From the NCBI RefSeq assembly GCF_009852415.1, contig NZ_WOXS01000002.1:6736001-6800000 (forward strand): a stretch of DNA of 64,000 nucleotides. The letters run 5' to 3'. Source of the DNA: Streptomyces sp. Tu 3180. GTDB lineage: Bacteria > Actinomycetota > Actinomycetes > Streptomycetales > Streptomycetaceae. Shown here in pieces: positions 1-8,444 of this stretch. A program made the translations under genes and the position numbers. The first letter of the stretch is position 1, and each line of letters opens with the position of its first letter. Under the pieces are notes generated by a model, which made no database searches, was not told where the DNA came from, and saw only the letters and a list, made by a program, of their open reading frames with translations.

Positions 1-366
1 GGCGCGGGCGTCGCCGATGCGCAGGTCGACCTTGTCGGCCACGCCGGCCCGCTTGCAGTAGTCGAGCGCCATGGCGCCCCACTCCTCGTTGATGTCCAGC
101 CCCACCACCCGGCCGTCGTCGGGCAGCGCGAGCGCGGTCGACAGCAGGCTGTAGCCGGTGAACACGCCGACCTCGAGGGCACGCCGGGCCCCGGTGGCCT
201 TCAGCAGGGTCCGCATGAACTGGCCCTGCTCCGGTGAGATCTGCATCAGGTGCAGCGGGAGCCGCGAGGTCTCCTTGCGCAGCTCGCGCAGCAGGTCGGG
301 CTCGCGCAGCGAGACATCGGCGACGTAGTCCTGGAGTGCGTCGGTCAACTCGACCTGGAGTCTCAT
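1..366 (-). CDS. SAM-dependent O-methyltransferase (caffeoyl-CoA OMT type), N-terminal part
   Basis: The reading frame is open from the ATG at 366 to the window edge, giving the first 122 residues; the C-terminus lies outside. A GAGG ribosome site sits just upstream. Residues about 66-85 form SAM motif I (ALEVGVFTGYSLLS) and are followed by GRVVGLDINEEW, the acidic residue that binds SAM ribose, as in the class I, metal-dependent catechol/caffeoyl-CoA O-methyltransferase family (about 220 residues). It is divergent from a two-component aromatic hydroxylase across 199 bp. I infer that it methylates a catechol or aminophenol hydroxyl made by the neighbouring hydroxylases. The substrate is not known from sequence. 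Confidence 0.85.
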   Translation of the reverse strand, partial: MRLQVELTDALQDYVADVSLREPDLLRELRKETSRLPLHLMQISPEQGQFMRTLLKATGARRALEVGVFTGYSLLSTALALPDDGRVVGLDINEEWGAMALDYCKRAGVADKVDLRIGDARA

Positions 367-565
367 GGTGGCCACCTCGTGTCGGGTACTCGAATCCGAG
401 AAGGAATTACAGGCGTCCGCGCTCACCGGTGTCAATCACTTCCGCTCTCCTGGATATTGCGCAGAAATACGCGCCGATCTTCTCGACCGATCCTTCAGCG
501 GCGGTTGGCACCATGGCCGTGAGAAAGTGCCGAATTCGAGGGCTCGTATTTTTCGAGGGGTACCG

Positions 566-1132
566 ATGGGCGACAGAGAACGCCGTTTTCGTGACTGCCT
601 CGGCCGGTTCGCCACGGGTGTCACCGTGGTCACCGTCGAGCACGAGCACGGCGTCCACGGCGCCACGGTGGGCTCGTTCACCTCCGTCTCCCTCGAACCC
701 CCGCTCGTCATGGTGTCCCTGGACCGCCGCAGCCGGATGTGCGGCCTGCTCACGGGCGCGCCGTCGTTCGGCGTGGACATCCTCGCCGCGCACCAGCGTG
801 ACCTGGCCCTGCACTTCGCGGGCCGGCCGCTGCCCGCGGACACCCCCGTGTCCTGGGAGCCCGACGCGGCGACCCCGAGCCTGACCGGTTGCGCCGCCCA
901 CCTCGACTGCGTGCCCTGGGCCGCGTACGACGGCGGCGACCACGTGCTGCACGTCGGCCGGGTGCGGGACTTCACCACGCGGGACGCGGAGCCGCTGGTC
1001 TTCCACGGCGGGGCCTTCCGGGTCCTGGACACCGCTCCCGGCCACCACGCGTGGACCGGGACGCTCGACGGACCGGCGGACGGCGCGTGGTCGCCGGGAG
1101 CCGCGGCGCTTTACTCCCCGCTGGGTCACTGA
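566..1132 (+). CDS. Flavin reductase, partner of the HpaB-type monooxygenase
   Basis: This 188-residue protein belongs to the HpaC-like flavin reductase family, which reduces FMN or FAD with NAD(P)H and releases it to an oxygenase partner. The N-terminal RFATGVTVVTV and the GATVGSFTSVSLEPPLVMVSLD segment are hallmarks of the family. The open frame extends upstream to 365, but I chose the ATG at 566 because homology begins there and a GAGGGG ribosome site lies five bases upstream. The next gene, 26 bp downstream on the same strand, is an HpaB-type oxygenase, so the two form a two-component hydroxylase. Confidence 0.88.
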   Translation: MGDRERRFRDCLGRFATGVTVVTVEHEHGVHGATVGSFTSVSLEPPLVMVSLDRRSRMCGLLTGAPSFGVDILAAHQRDLALHFAGRPLPADTPVSWEPDAATPSLTGCAAHLDCVPWAAYDGGDHVLHVGRVRDFTTRDAEPLVFHGGAFRVLDTAPGHHAWTGTLDGPADGAWSPGAAALYSPLGH

Positions 1133-1158
1133 CCGTCACGACCGGACAAGGACACACC

Positions 1159-2739
1159 ATGACGCTGCAGCAGGGCGAGGCCCCCGCCTCCGCACCGGCT
1201 CCCCGCACCACCCGCCCCCTGACCGGCGACGAGTACCTGGAGAGCCTGCGCGACGACCGCGAGGTCTACATCTACGGCGAGCGCGTCGACGACGTCACCA
1301 GGCACCCGGCGTTCGCCAACTCGGCCCGCATGACGGCGCGCCTGTACGACGCCCTGCACGATCCGGCCCGCCGCGAGGTGCTGACCACCCGCACCGACAC
1401 CGGGAGCGACGGCTACACCCACAAGTTCTTCCGCACTCCGCGCAGCGTCCAGGACGTCGTCGAGGACCGCGAGGCGATCGCCGAGTGGGCCCGGCTCACC
1501 TACGGCTGGATGGGCCGCAGCCCGGACTACAAGGCCGCCTTCCTCGGCACGCTCGGCGCCAACTCCGCCTACTACGCGCCGTTCGAGGACAACGCGCGTC
1601 GCTGGTACCGCGAGTCCCAGGAGAAGGTGCTGTTCTGGAACCACGCGATCATCCACCCGCCGGTCGACCGGCACCGGCCGTCCGAAGAGGTCAAGGACGT
1701 CTTCGTGCACGTGGAGAAGGAGACCGACGCCGGCCTCGTGGTCAGCGGCGCCAAGGTCGTGGCCACCGGCTCGGCCATCACGCACTACAACTTCATCTCG
1801 CACTACGGACTGCCCCTGAAGGAGAAGGAGTTCGCGCTCGTCGCGACCATCCCGATGGGCGCGCCCGGCCTGAAGCTGATCTGCCGGCCCTCCTACGCCG
1901 CGACGGCCGCCGTCATGGGCAGCCCCTTCGACTACCCGCTCTCCTCGCGCCTGGACGAGAACGACACCATCTTCGTCCTCGACAAGGTGCTCATCCCCTG
2001 GGAGAACGTCTTCCTCTACGGCGACGTGGACCAGGTCAACGGGTTCGCCCCGAAGTCCGGCTTCATCCCGCGCCTGACCTTCCACGGCTGCATCCGTCTC
2101 GCCGTGAAGATCGACTTCATCGCGGGGCTGCTGGCCAAGGCCGTCGAGATGACCGGCACCAAGGACTTCCGCGGCATCCAGTCCCGGATCGGCGAGGTGC
2201 TCGCCTGGCGCAACATGTTCTGGGCCCTGACCGACGCGGCCGCCCGCAACCCCGAGGAGTGGAAGGACGGCGCCCTGCTGCCGCGCCTGGAGTACGGCAT
2301 GGCCTACCGCTGGTTCATGACCATCGGCTACCCGCGCATCAAGGAGATCATCGAGCAGGACGTCGCCAGCGGCCTCATCTACGTCAACTCCAGCGCCGAG
2401 GACTTCAAGAACCCCGACGTGCGCCCCTACCTCGACAAGTACGTGCGCGGTTCCAACGGCTACGACTCCGTCAGCCGGGTCAAGCTGATGAAGCTGCTGT
2501 GGGACGCGATCGGCACCGAGTTCGGCGGCCGGCACGAGCTGTACGAGCGCAACTACTCCGGCAACCACGAGGCGGTGCGCAGCGACATCTTCATGACCCA
2601 GACGGAGACCGGCCAGCTCGACGCGTACAAGGGATTCGCCGAACAGTGCCTCCGGGAGTACGACCTCGACGGCTGGACGGTCCCCGACCTCGACTCCTTC
2701 CAGGGGCTGCGCGACGCCAGGAAGAACTTCTGGCGCTGA
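1159..2739 (+). CDS. hpaB: 4-hydroxyphenylacetate 3-monooxygenase-type oxygenase (HpaB family)
   Basis: This 526-residue protein matches the HpaB/PheA-type FADH2-dependent phenol ortho-hydroxylase family in length and along its whole sequence. Visible features include RPLTGDEYLESLRDDREVYI near the N-terminus, LTYGWMGRSPDYKAAF around residue 115 and a C-terminal RHELYERNYSGNHEAVR segment. Known members add a hydroxyl ortho to a phenolic OH. I infer that it acts on a 3-amino-4-hydroxybenzoate-derived or other phenolic intermediate of this cluster. The start at 1159 is the first ATG after the reductase stop. The MFS exporter gene begins one base after its stop codon, so the genes are co-transcribed. 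Confidence 0.9.
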   Translation: MTLQQGEAPASAPAPRTTRPLTGDEYLESLRDDREVYIYGERVDDVTRHPAFANSARMTARLYDALHDPARREVLTTRTDTGSDGYTHKFFRTPRSVQDVVEDREAIAEWARLTYGWMGRSPDYKAAFLGTLGANSAYYAPFEDNARRWYRESQEKVLFWNHAIIHPPVDRHRPSEEVKDVFVHVEKETDAGLVVSGAKVVATGSAITHYNFISHYGLPLKEKEFALVATIPMGAPGLKLICRPSYAATAAVMGSPFDYPLSSRLDENDTIFVLDKVLIPWENVFLYGDVDQVNGFAPKSGFIPRLTFHGCIRLAVKIDFIAGLLAKAVEMTGTKDFRGIQSRIGEVLAWRNMFWALTDAAARNPEEWKDGALLPRLEYGMAYRWFMTIGYPRIKEIIEQDVASGLIYVNSSAEDFKNPDVRPYLDKYVRGSNGYDSVSRVKLMKLLWDAIGTEFGGRHELYERNYSGNHEAVRSDIFMTQTETGQLDAYKGFAEQCLREYDLDGWTVPDLDSFQGLRDARKNFWR

Positions 2740-2740
2740 C

Positions 2741-3964
2741 ATGACCACCGTCCCCCCTTCGGTACGGCGGCGACCGGGCCCGGCCCTCGCCGCCCTCTTC
2801 CTCGGCACCTTCGTCATGGGCAGCGCCGAGCTGGTCGTCGTCGGCCTGCTGAACCTCGTCGCCCGCGACCTCGCCGTGTCGGTGGACACGGCGGGCACCC
2901 TGGTCACCGCCTACGCGCTGGGCATCTGCGTCGGCGGTCCGCTCCTGACGGCGCTCACCCTCCGGATCCGGCGCCGCACACTGCTGTGGACGTCCCTGGC
3001 CGGCTACGTCGCGGGCAACCTGCTCGCCGCCCTCGCCCCGGGCTTCGGCACGCTGATCGCGGCGCGGGCGGTCACCGGAGCGCTGCAGGGCCTGTTCCTC
3101 GGCACGGCGTTCACGGTGGCGGCCGCCCTGGTGCCGCCCGAGCGGACCGGGCGCGCGATCTCCGTGGTCTTCGGCGGTGTCGCCGTCTCCACCGCGCTCG
3201 GCGTCCCGCTGGGCACCCTCGCGGCCCAGCACCTGGGCTGGCGTGCGGCGTTCACGGCCGTCGTGGTCCTCGGCGCGCTGGCGCTGCTGGCGACGGCGGT
3301 GTGCGTCCCGCCGGTCGGCGGCCCGGGGACGAGCGGCCTGTGGGCGCAGTCCCGGCACGCGCTGGCGCCCCGGGTCCTGGCGGTGCTCGGCGTCGGATTC
3401 CTGCTCATGGGCGGCCAGTTCGCGGCGTTCACCTACATCACGCCGTTCCTGGAGGAGGTCACGGAGGTCTCCGGCACGTGGCTGAGCGTCTTCCTGTTCG
3501 CCTACGGAGCCGCGACGGCCCTCGGTACGTTCGTGGGCGGCCGGGCCGCGGACCGGGACGCGGCACGCGCGCTCGTCGGGGCGAACGCCGCCCTGGTCGC
3601 GGCCCTGGTGATCCTGCACGTCGCCGGCGCCTCCCGGACCCTGGTGGCCCTCGCCCTCGTGGTGTGGGGCGTGGTCGGGTTCGGTCTCGTCCCCTCGCTG
3701 CAGTACCGGGTCGGGCTGCTGGCCGGACCCGGACGCGACCTCGCGGCGACGCTGCCCGCGTCCGCGGTCAACGCGGGCATCGCGATCGGCGCGGTCGCGG
3801 GCGGCGCGGCCGTGTCCCGCGGCGGCGCCGCGGACGCGGTGCTCACCGGACTGCTGGTGTGCGCGGCGGCACTGCCCGCGACCTGGGCCTCGGGACGGCT
3901 GCGTCCGCCGGCGCCCGGGCGGCAGCCGGCCGTCCTCGCGGGGGAGCCGGACACCAAGGGCTGA
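2741..3964 (+). CDS. MFS transporter, drug-efflux type
   Basis: The 407-residue protein is almost entirely hydrophobic with about twelve predicted membrane helices. An early charged cytoplasmic loop (TLRIRRRTL) follows helix two, as in the DHA1 drug:proton antiporter branch. The start follows the hpaB stop by one base, so it is translated as part of the hydroxylase operon. I infer export of, or self-resistance to, the product of this biosynthetic cluster. The gene ends 18 bp from the convergent Ada-like gene. The substrate cannot be told from sequence. Confidence 0.88.
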   Translation: MTTVPPSVRRRPGPALAALFLGTFVMGSAELVVVGLLNLVARDLAVSVDTAGTLVTAYALGICVGGPLLTALTLRIRRRTLLWTSLAGYVAGNLLAALAPGFGTLIAARAVTGALQGLFLGTAFTVAAALVPPERTGRAISVVFGGVAVSTALGVPLGTLAAQHLGWRAAFTAVVVLGALALLATAVCVPPVGGPGTSGLWAQSRHALAPRVLAVLGVGFLLMGGQFAAFTYITPFLEEVTEVSGTWLSVFLFAYGAATALGTFVGGRAADRDAARALVGANAALVAALVILHVAGASRTLVALALVVWGVVGFGLVPSLQYRVGLLAGPGRDLAATLPASAVNAGIAIGAVAGGAAVSRGGAADAVLTGLLVCAAALPATWASGRLRPPAPGRQPAVLAGEPDTKG

Positions 3965-3982
3965 ACGGCGGGGCGCCCCGGA

Positions 3983-4864
3983 CTACCCGTGCGGGGCGCA
4001 GACCGCCGGCACCGCCCGCCGCACCCGCACGGCGAGCGCCACCCGCCGGACCCGCAGGGGCAGTTCACGGCCCAGCTGCGGGGGCTCCGCCTCCCGCACG
4101 GCCGCGGCGACGGCCGCGGCGAACTCCCCGTCCGCGCGCACCAGCAGAGCCTGCCGGAACATGCCGTGCAGCTGGTGCAGCAGGGCCGGCGCCTCGTCCC
4201 CCGTCAGGACCCCGCACACGCCCTTGTCCGTCACCGCGACGAGCACCGGCCCCAGCGACGAGCCCGCCACCGTGTACCGGATCACCGCCCCGTCGCCGCC
4301 CGCGCGGTACGCCTTCGGAGTCATGCCGAGGATCTCCGTGGCGGCCGCGTAGAAGTGACCGCCGGAGTTGAAGCCCGAGCTGTACACGGCGTCCGCGATC
4401 GTCCCGGACCGCGGCAGGGCCTCGCGCACCCGGCGGGCGCGCGCCGCCGCCAGGTAGGCGTGCGGCGTGATCCCGGTGAACGACTTGAACATGCGGTGGA
4501 AGTGGAAGCGGCTGTAGCCGACCTTGCGGGCCAGTTCGTCCAGGCTCGGCGGCAGGGACGCCTCGTCCATGATCCGGCAGGCCCTGGCGACGGCCCGGAC
4601 CGCCACGGCGTGCCGGCCGGAGTCGTCGGGGTAGCAGCGGCGGCACGGCCGGTACCCCTCGGCACGGGCCTGCTCCGGGGTGGGGAAGAACCGGACGTTC
4701 TCGCGGCGGGCCAGCTTCACCGTGCACGACGGGCGGCTGTACACGCCCGTCGTGGTGACCACGTAGCAGAAGTGGCCGTCCGCGCGGACGTCCCGGTCGT
4801 GCACGGCCTGCCACCGTGCCTCGTCGCAGGCGTATGCCGCCGGGGCGGCCGTCGTCACCGTCAT
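3983..4864 (-). CDS. Ada-like regulator with AraC domain, C-terminal methyltransferase truncated
   Basis: The 293-residue product has an Ada metal-binding domain (residues 1-80), an AraC-type helix-turn-helix (about 85-190, with LARKVGYSRFHFHRMFKSFTG) and the start of an O6-alkylguanine methyltransferase domain (about 195-293). E. coli Ada is 354 residues. Here the last 60 or so residues, including the PCHRV acceptor cysteine, are missing; the frame ends CAPHG-stop. The zinc-site spacing 43/47/74/77 matches E. coli Cys38/42/69/72 exactly, but position 43 is Ser. Both methyl-acceptor cysteines therefore appear absent. Its ATG overlaps the stop of the upstream ligase gene (ATGA), so it is translationally coupled. 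It may act as a DNA-binding regulator rather than a repair enzyme. Confidence 0.85.
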   Translation of the reverse strand: MTVTTAAPAAYACDEARWQAVHDRDVRADGHFCYVVTTTGVYSRPSCTVKLARRENVRFFPTPEQARAEGYRPCRRCYPDDSGRHAVAVRAVARACRIMDEASLPPSLDELARKVGYSRFHFHRMFKSFTGITPHAYLAAARARRVREALPRSGTIADAVYSSGFNSGGHFYAAATEILGMTPKAYRAGGDGAVIRYTVAGSSLGPVLVAVTDKGVCGVLTGDEAPALLHQLHGMFRQALLVRADGEFAAAVAAAVREAEPPQLGRELPLRVRRVALAVRVRRAVPAVCAPHG

Positions 4865-6251
4865 GCTCCGTGCCTCTCGTTCGTCAGAGCCTCGAGCGGG
4901 CGCGCCGTGTGACGGCGCAGGACGCTGCGGTCGCGCACGGCCTTGCCGTTGGCCGTGCGGGGCAGTTCCCGCAGCAGGTGGTAGCGGTCCGGCGCGGGCG
5001 CCCCGCCGAGGAACCGGCGGCACCAGGAGTGCAGTTCGCCGCCGTCCAGTTCCACGCTGCTCGCCACGTGCGCCTCGATCGGGCCGACCCCGAGGACCAC
5101 CGCGTCCGTGATGTGCCGGTGGGCCCGCAGCACCGACTCGATGCGCAGCAGGTCGACCGAGGTGTCCCCGACGCCCTGGACCCTGCCGCGCAGCCGCAGG
5201 GCCCCGGTGCCGGGATCACACGTGACCAGGTCGCGCGTGGACATCCAGCCGCCGTCCCAGGGCGTGTCCTCGTACAGGTACGGGGACGTGGGGACGTGCA
5301 CCTCCAGGACTCCGCCGACCACACGGGTGCGGACGCCGGGGACGGGCGGGCCGACGTGGGGCGGGCCGAAGCGGCCGGTGAGGTCGGCCGCGATGATGCC
5401 GGTCTCGGTCGTGCCGTAGGCCTGACCGACGCGCACGCCGTGACGGCCGCGGAACACCGCGGGCGTCTCGGGCGGCAGCGTGTCACCGCTCGACACGGCC
5501 AGCCGCAGCCACGGCATCCGTCCGGGCTCGGCCCGCACCAGCCAGCGGAAATGCCGGGGATTGCCCAGCACCACGTGCGCGTCGGCCGCCGCCCGCACCG
5601 TCGCCGCCGCCGTGCGGGCGACCGGCATCAGCACGGTCGCGCCCGCCGCGAGGGCGTGCAGCACGCCGCCGATCAGCCCGAACGAGTGCGTGACGGGCTC
5701 CAGCACGGCCACTCGTTCGCCGTGCCGCGGCATGTCCCCCAGGGATGCGAGCCGGTCCAGTTCCTCCAGCAGCGACTCGGGGGTCCGGCCGACCGCCTTG
5801 GGGCGCCCGGTGGTCCCCGAGGAGAACTGCACGAGGCAGTGACCGCTCGCGCGCGGGCGGCCGCCGGCGTGGCGGCGCACCAGCACCTCGCACTCGTCGA
5901 CGAAGTCGTGGGGCCGTTCCCGGCCCTCGCCGAGGGACACCGAGAACTGCACCGTCTCCGGATCGGGGGCACCTCCCCCGCCCGCCGGCCGGGCCGTGCC
6001 TCCACCAGCGCCACCTGGGCGCCGAGCGACCACAGGGCGAACAGCGCCCACACCTGTGTGAAACTCGCGCTGCCGCGCAGGGCGACCGTACTGCGCGGCC
6101 CGATGCCGTACTTCTGCAGCACGTCGGCCAGCCAGGCCGTCTCGTGCCGGAGCCGGCCGAACGTCACCTCGTGGTCGCCGGCCCGCGCCCACACCTCGTC
6201 GTCGGCGTGGCGGCCGAGCAGCTCGGCACCCCACCAGGACCGTTGCGTCAT
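4861..6251 (-). pseudogene. ANL-superfamily acyl/aryl adenylating ligase, interrupted by an apparent frameshift
   Basis: Two frames together encode one AMP-forming ligase. The N-terminal part (start ATG at 6251, MTQRSWWGAELLGRH, through ALVEARPG) is in one frame. The rest, from GGGGAPDPETVQFS on, is in the frame ending at 4861. The switch lies at about 5970-5990 in a run of G and C residues and needs a -1 shift, as if one base were missing. Motifs are intact on both sides: SSGTTGRPK (phosphate loop), YGTTETGI, LRLRGR and the catalytic Lys in TANGKAV. Relatives activate aromatic acids as adenylates or CoA esters; the diazotising enzyme CreM also belongs here. The error could be in the sequence, a real inactivating mutation or recoding. 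If intact it would be about 463 residues. Confidence 0.8.
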
Positions 6252-6316
6252 CGCCTCCACCGGACCCCTCGCCGCGGCGCCGGGGCCGCGGCGAGGGCGG
6301 CCCCGGTCGCCTCCGC

Positions 6317-7426
6317 CTACTTCTCGACGCAGAACTCGCCGACCGGCCAGCCCACGTGGCGCTTGTCGGTGGCCACGTGACCGAGCAGCTGGTCGCCCTT
6401 CTTCAACTCCGTCACGTTCAGCACGGCCGCACCCGGGCCGAGCACCCGGACGTGCCAGTCGTCCTGCACGATCAGGCTGACCTCGACGCCCTCCGGCGAG
6501 AACGCCTTGATGCCGAGCAGCGGGCGGGACTCCAGCTTGATGCGGCCCACCACGATGCGACGGGTGCGGCCGTCGGCGCCGACGGCGAGCACCGGGCTGC
6601 CGGCCTTCAGCTCGCTGAGGTAGTTGGTGCGGTTGTCCGCTCCGAACACGTAGCTGTGCAGCGCGCCCGCGTTGATGCGGAACGGACGGGTCGGCATGTA
6701 CGGCAGCGGGTGGGTCTCGCTCACGCACAGCACGAAGCCGTGCGCGTACGAGCCGACCAGCATGCCCTCGTCCTTCTCGAAGTGCGTGCAGGTGTCGATG
6801 CAGACCCGGTCGCCGAGACCGAGGTGCTCGATCGACTCGACGGTGAGCGTCTGCAGCTGCAGGTCCGGGGTCTTCACCCGCAGCATCTCCATGAGCGCGA
6901 AGACGTCGTTGGCGGAGCGCGGGGCGATCAGGACGCCCTCGGAGCCCTTCTCCAGCACGTCGACGATGATCTGCGCCTCTTCGATGTCGGCGGCCTGGCA
7001 GATCAGCTGCCCCGGCGAGGCGTCCGCCGCGGCGATCACGATCTCCAGCGGGATCTTCGTCGGGTCCTTGAACTCCACCACGGTGTAAGGGAGTTCACGG
7101 GCGGCCTCGCAGGCGATCTTGAGGGTGGGGTCGTCGACGACGTTCACCCAGGCGGCCGTGGTCTTCTCGCCGTCGCGGTGCCGGGCCTCCAGGACGCCGA
7201 GGCCGTCCACGTCGGAGACCTCGCGCAGCACGATCAGACCCTCGGGGGTCTCGCCGGGGACGGGCGCGCCCGGGGCGAGGACGCGCTTCACCGTGTTCGG
7301 CAGGAGGGCGAGGCGCTCCGGGTCGCTGTCGACGACGCCGTCGACCCGCGCGTGGATCGCGGCGTCGACGACCGCCTCGCGCTGCTCGGCGGGCACGGTA
7401 CGGAGGTCGATCCAGGCAAACTTCAC
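6317..7426 (-). CDS. griH: 3-amino-4-hydroxybenzoate synthase (GriH-like, 3-dehydroquinate synthase II family)
   Basis: This 369-residue protein resembles the archaeal-type dehydroquinate synthase II family, to which GriH of Streptomyces griseus belongs. Diagnostic stretches are KFAWIDLRTV at the start, VVEFKDPTKIPLEIVIAAAD mid-protein and VGSYAHGFVLCVSETHPLPYMPTRPFRINAGALHSY, shown here in parts. GriH cyclises and aromatises the C7 product of GriI to 3-amino-4-hydroxybenzoic acid, the precursor of grixazone, manumycin-type C7N units and cremeomycin. The start is GTG at 7426, overlapping the griI stop as GTGA. The pair is therefore translationally coupled, and the product is inferred with good confidence. 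Confidence 0.92.
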   Translation of the reverse strand: MKFAWIDLRTVPAEQREAVVDAAIHARVDGVVDSDPERLALLPNTVKRVLAPGAPVPGETPEGLIVLREVSDVDGLGVLEARHRDGEKTTAAWVNVVDDPTLKIACEAARELPYTVVEFKDPTKIPLEIVIAAADASPGQLICQAADIEEAQIIVDVLEKGSEGVLIAPRSANDVFALMEMLRVKTPDLQLQTLTVESIEHLGLGDRVCIDTCTHFEKDEGMLVGSYAHGFVLCVSETHPLPYMPTRPFRINAGALHSYVFGADNRTNYLSELKAGSPVLAVGADGRTRRIVVGRIKLESRPLLGIKAFSPEGVEVSLIVQDDWHVRVLGPGAAVLNVTELKKGDQLLGHVATDKRHVGWPVGEFCVEK

Positions 7427-8238
7427 AACACACCTGCCATCTCGGTCTGCGACGCGGGCTCGGACGCGAGCTCGCGTCGGTGAATGATTGAGGCCAGTTC
7501 CCGGACCGCCTTCTCGGGCGACGGGCTGGTGAACACCCGTCGGCCGACGGCGAGTCCGGCACAGCCCATGTCCACGGCGGTGACCGCGAACTCGAACAGG
7601 CTCCGGTCGGTGGACCCGCCGCCCGCCACCACCACCGGCAGCGGGGAGGAGGCGATCACCTCCGCCATGCGCTCGGGAGGGTCGGCGAGCACCGTCTTGA
7701 CGATGTCGACGCCCAGGTCCGCGGCGATGTTCACCACGTGGGCGACGAGCGTCGGGTCGGTCGGGTCGGTCACACGGGGACCACGCGGATAGATCATGGC
7801 CATGAGCGGCATGCCGAAGCGGTCGCAGGCCGAGGCCACCGCGCCGAGGTCGGCGAGCTGGTCCGCCTCGGTGTCGGAGCCGATGTTCACGTGCACGCTG
7901 ACCGCGTCCGCGCCCAGCCGGACCGCCTCCTCCACGTCGCCCACCAGCACCTTGGCGTTGCTGTCGGGTCCGTGGGCGGTGCTCGCGCTCAGGTGCACCA
8001 CGAGGGAGCACCGCGTGAGCAGCTCCGGTGTGATCATGCGGGCCCTGCCCTTGTGGACGACGACGCCGTCGGCGCCGCCGTGCGCGATGGAGCGGACCAG
8101 GTCGCCGAATCCGGCGGCGGTCGCGACGGGCCCGTCGGACACGGAGTGGTCCAGCGGTACGAACAGGAACCGGCCGTCCCCCGGCCGGGACAATCGTGCG
8201 AGGCGCACCGATTTACCGGTGAGCGGCATGCTCGACAT
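7423..8238 (-). CDS. griI: 2-amino-4,5-dihydroxy-6-oxo-7-(phosphooxy)heptanoate synthase (GriI-like aldolase)
   Basis: This 271-residue DhnA-type class I aldolase starts at an ATG with a strong AGGAGGGG ribosome site. Key stretches are FVPLDHSVSDGP near residue 27, GADAVSVHVNIGSD, and GVDIVKTVLADPPERM, whose Lys is the likely Schiff base. GriI joins aspartate semialdehyde and dihydroxyacetone phosphate to give the C7N precursor used by GriH. The gene heads a minus-strand operon griI-griH-ligase-ada and is divergent from an exported oxidase across about 200 bp. The adjacency to GriH makes the assignment secure. Confidence 0.93.
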   Translation of the reverse strand: MSSMPLTGKSVRLARLSRPGDGRFLFVPLDHSVSDGPVATAAGFGDLVRSIAHGGADGVVVHKGRARMITPELLTRCSLVVHLSASTAHGPDSNAKVLVGDVEEAVRLGADAVSVHVNIGSDTEADQLADLGAVASACDRFGMPLMAMIYPRGPRVTDPTDPTLVAHVVNIAADLGVDIVKTVLADPPERMAEVIASSPLPVVVAGGGSTDRSLFEFAVTAVDMGCAGLAVGRRVFTSPSPEKAVRELASIIHRRELASEPASQTEMAGVL

Positions 8239-8444
8239 GACACCCCTCCTCGTTCCTGGTCACAGAGTTCGGGTGGGATTCCGCAGGGGGTCCCGGGCTG
8301 AACTGTCGCAGCGGCCGCTGAAGAATCGAGCCAGGTGCCGGGGGCCCGGGATCGCCGCAAGATACGGAGTGCCGGGGCGGCGGCCGGATGCCTAGCGTCA
8401 CCGCATCGCGTGTGATCCACACGGGAGAGCGGGAGGGAAACGAA

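Noticed and set aside
365..565. Longer N-terminus of the flavin reductase (open frame from 365)
   Set aside because: Homology and a good ribosome site support the ATG at 566; the upstream part overlaps the divergent promoter region.
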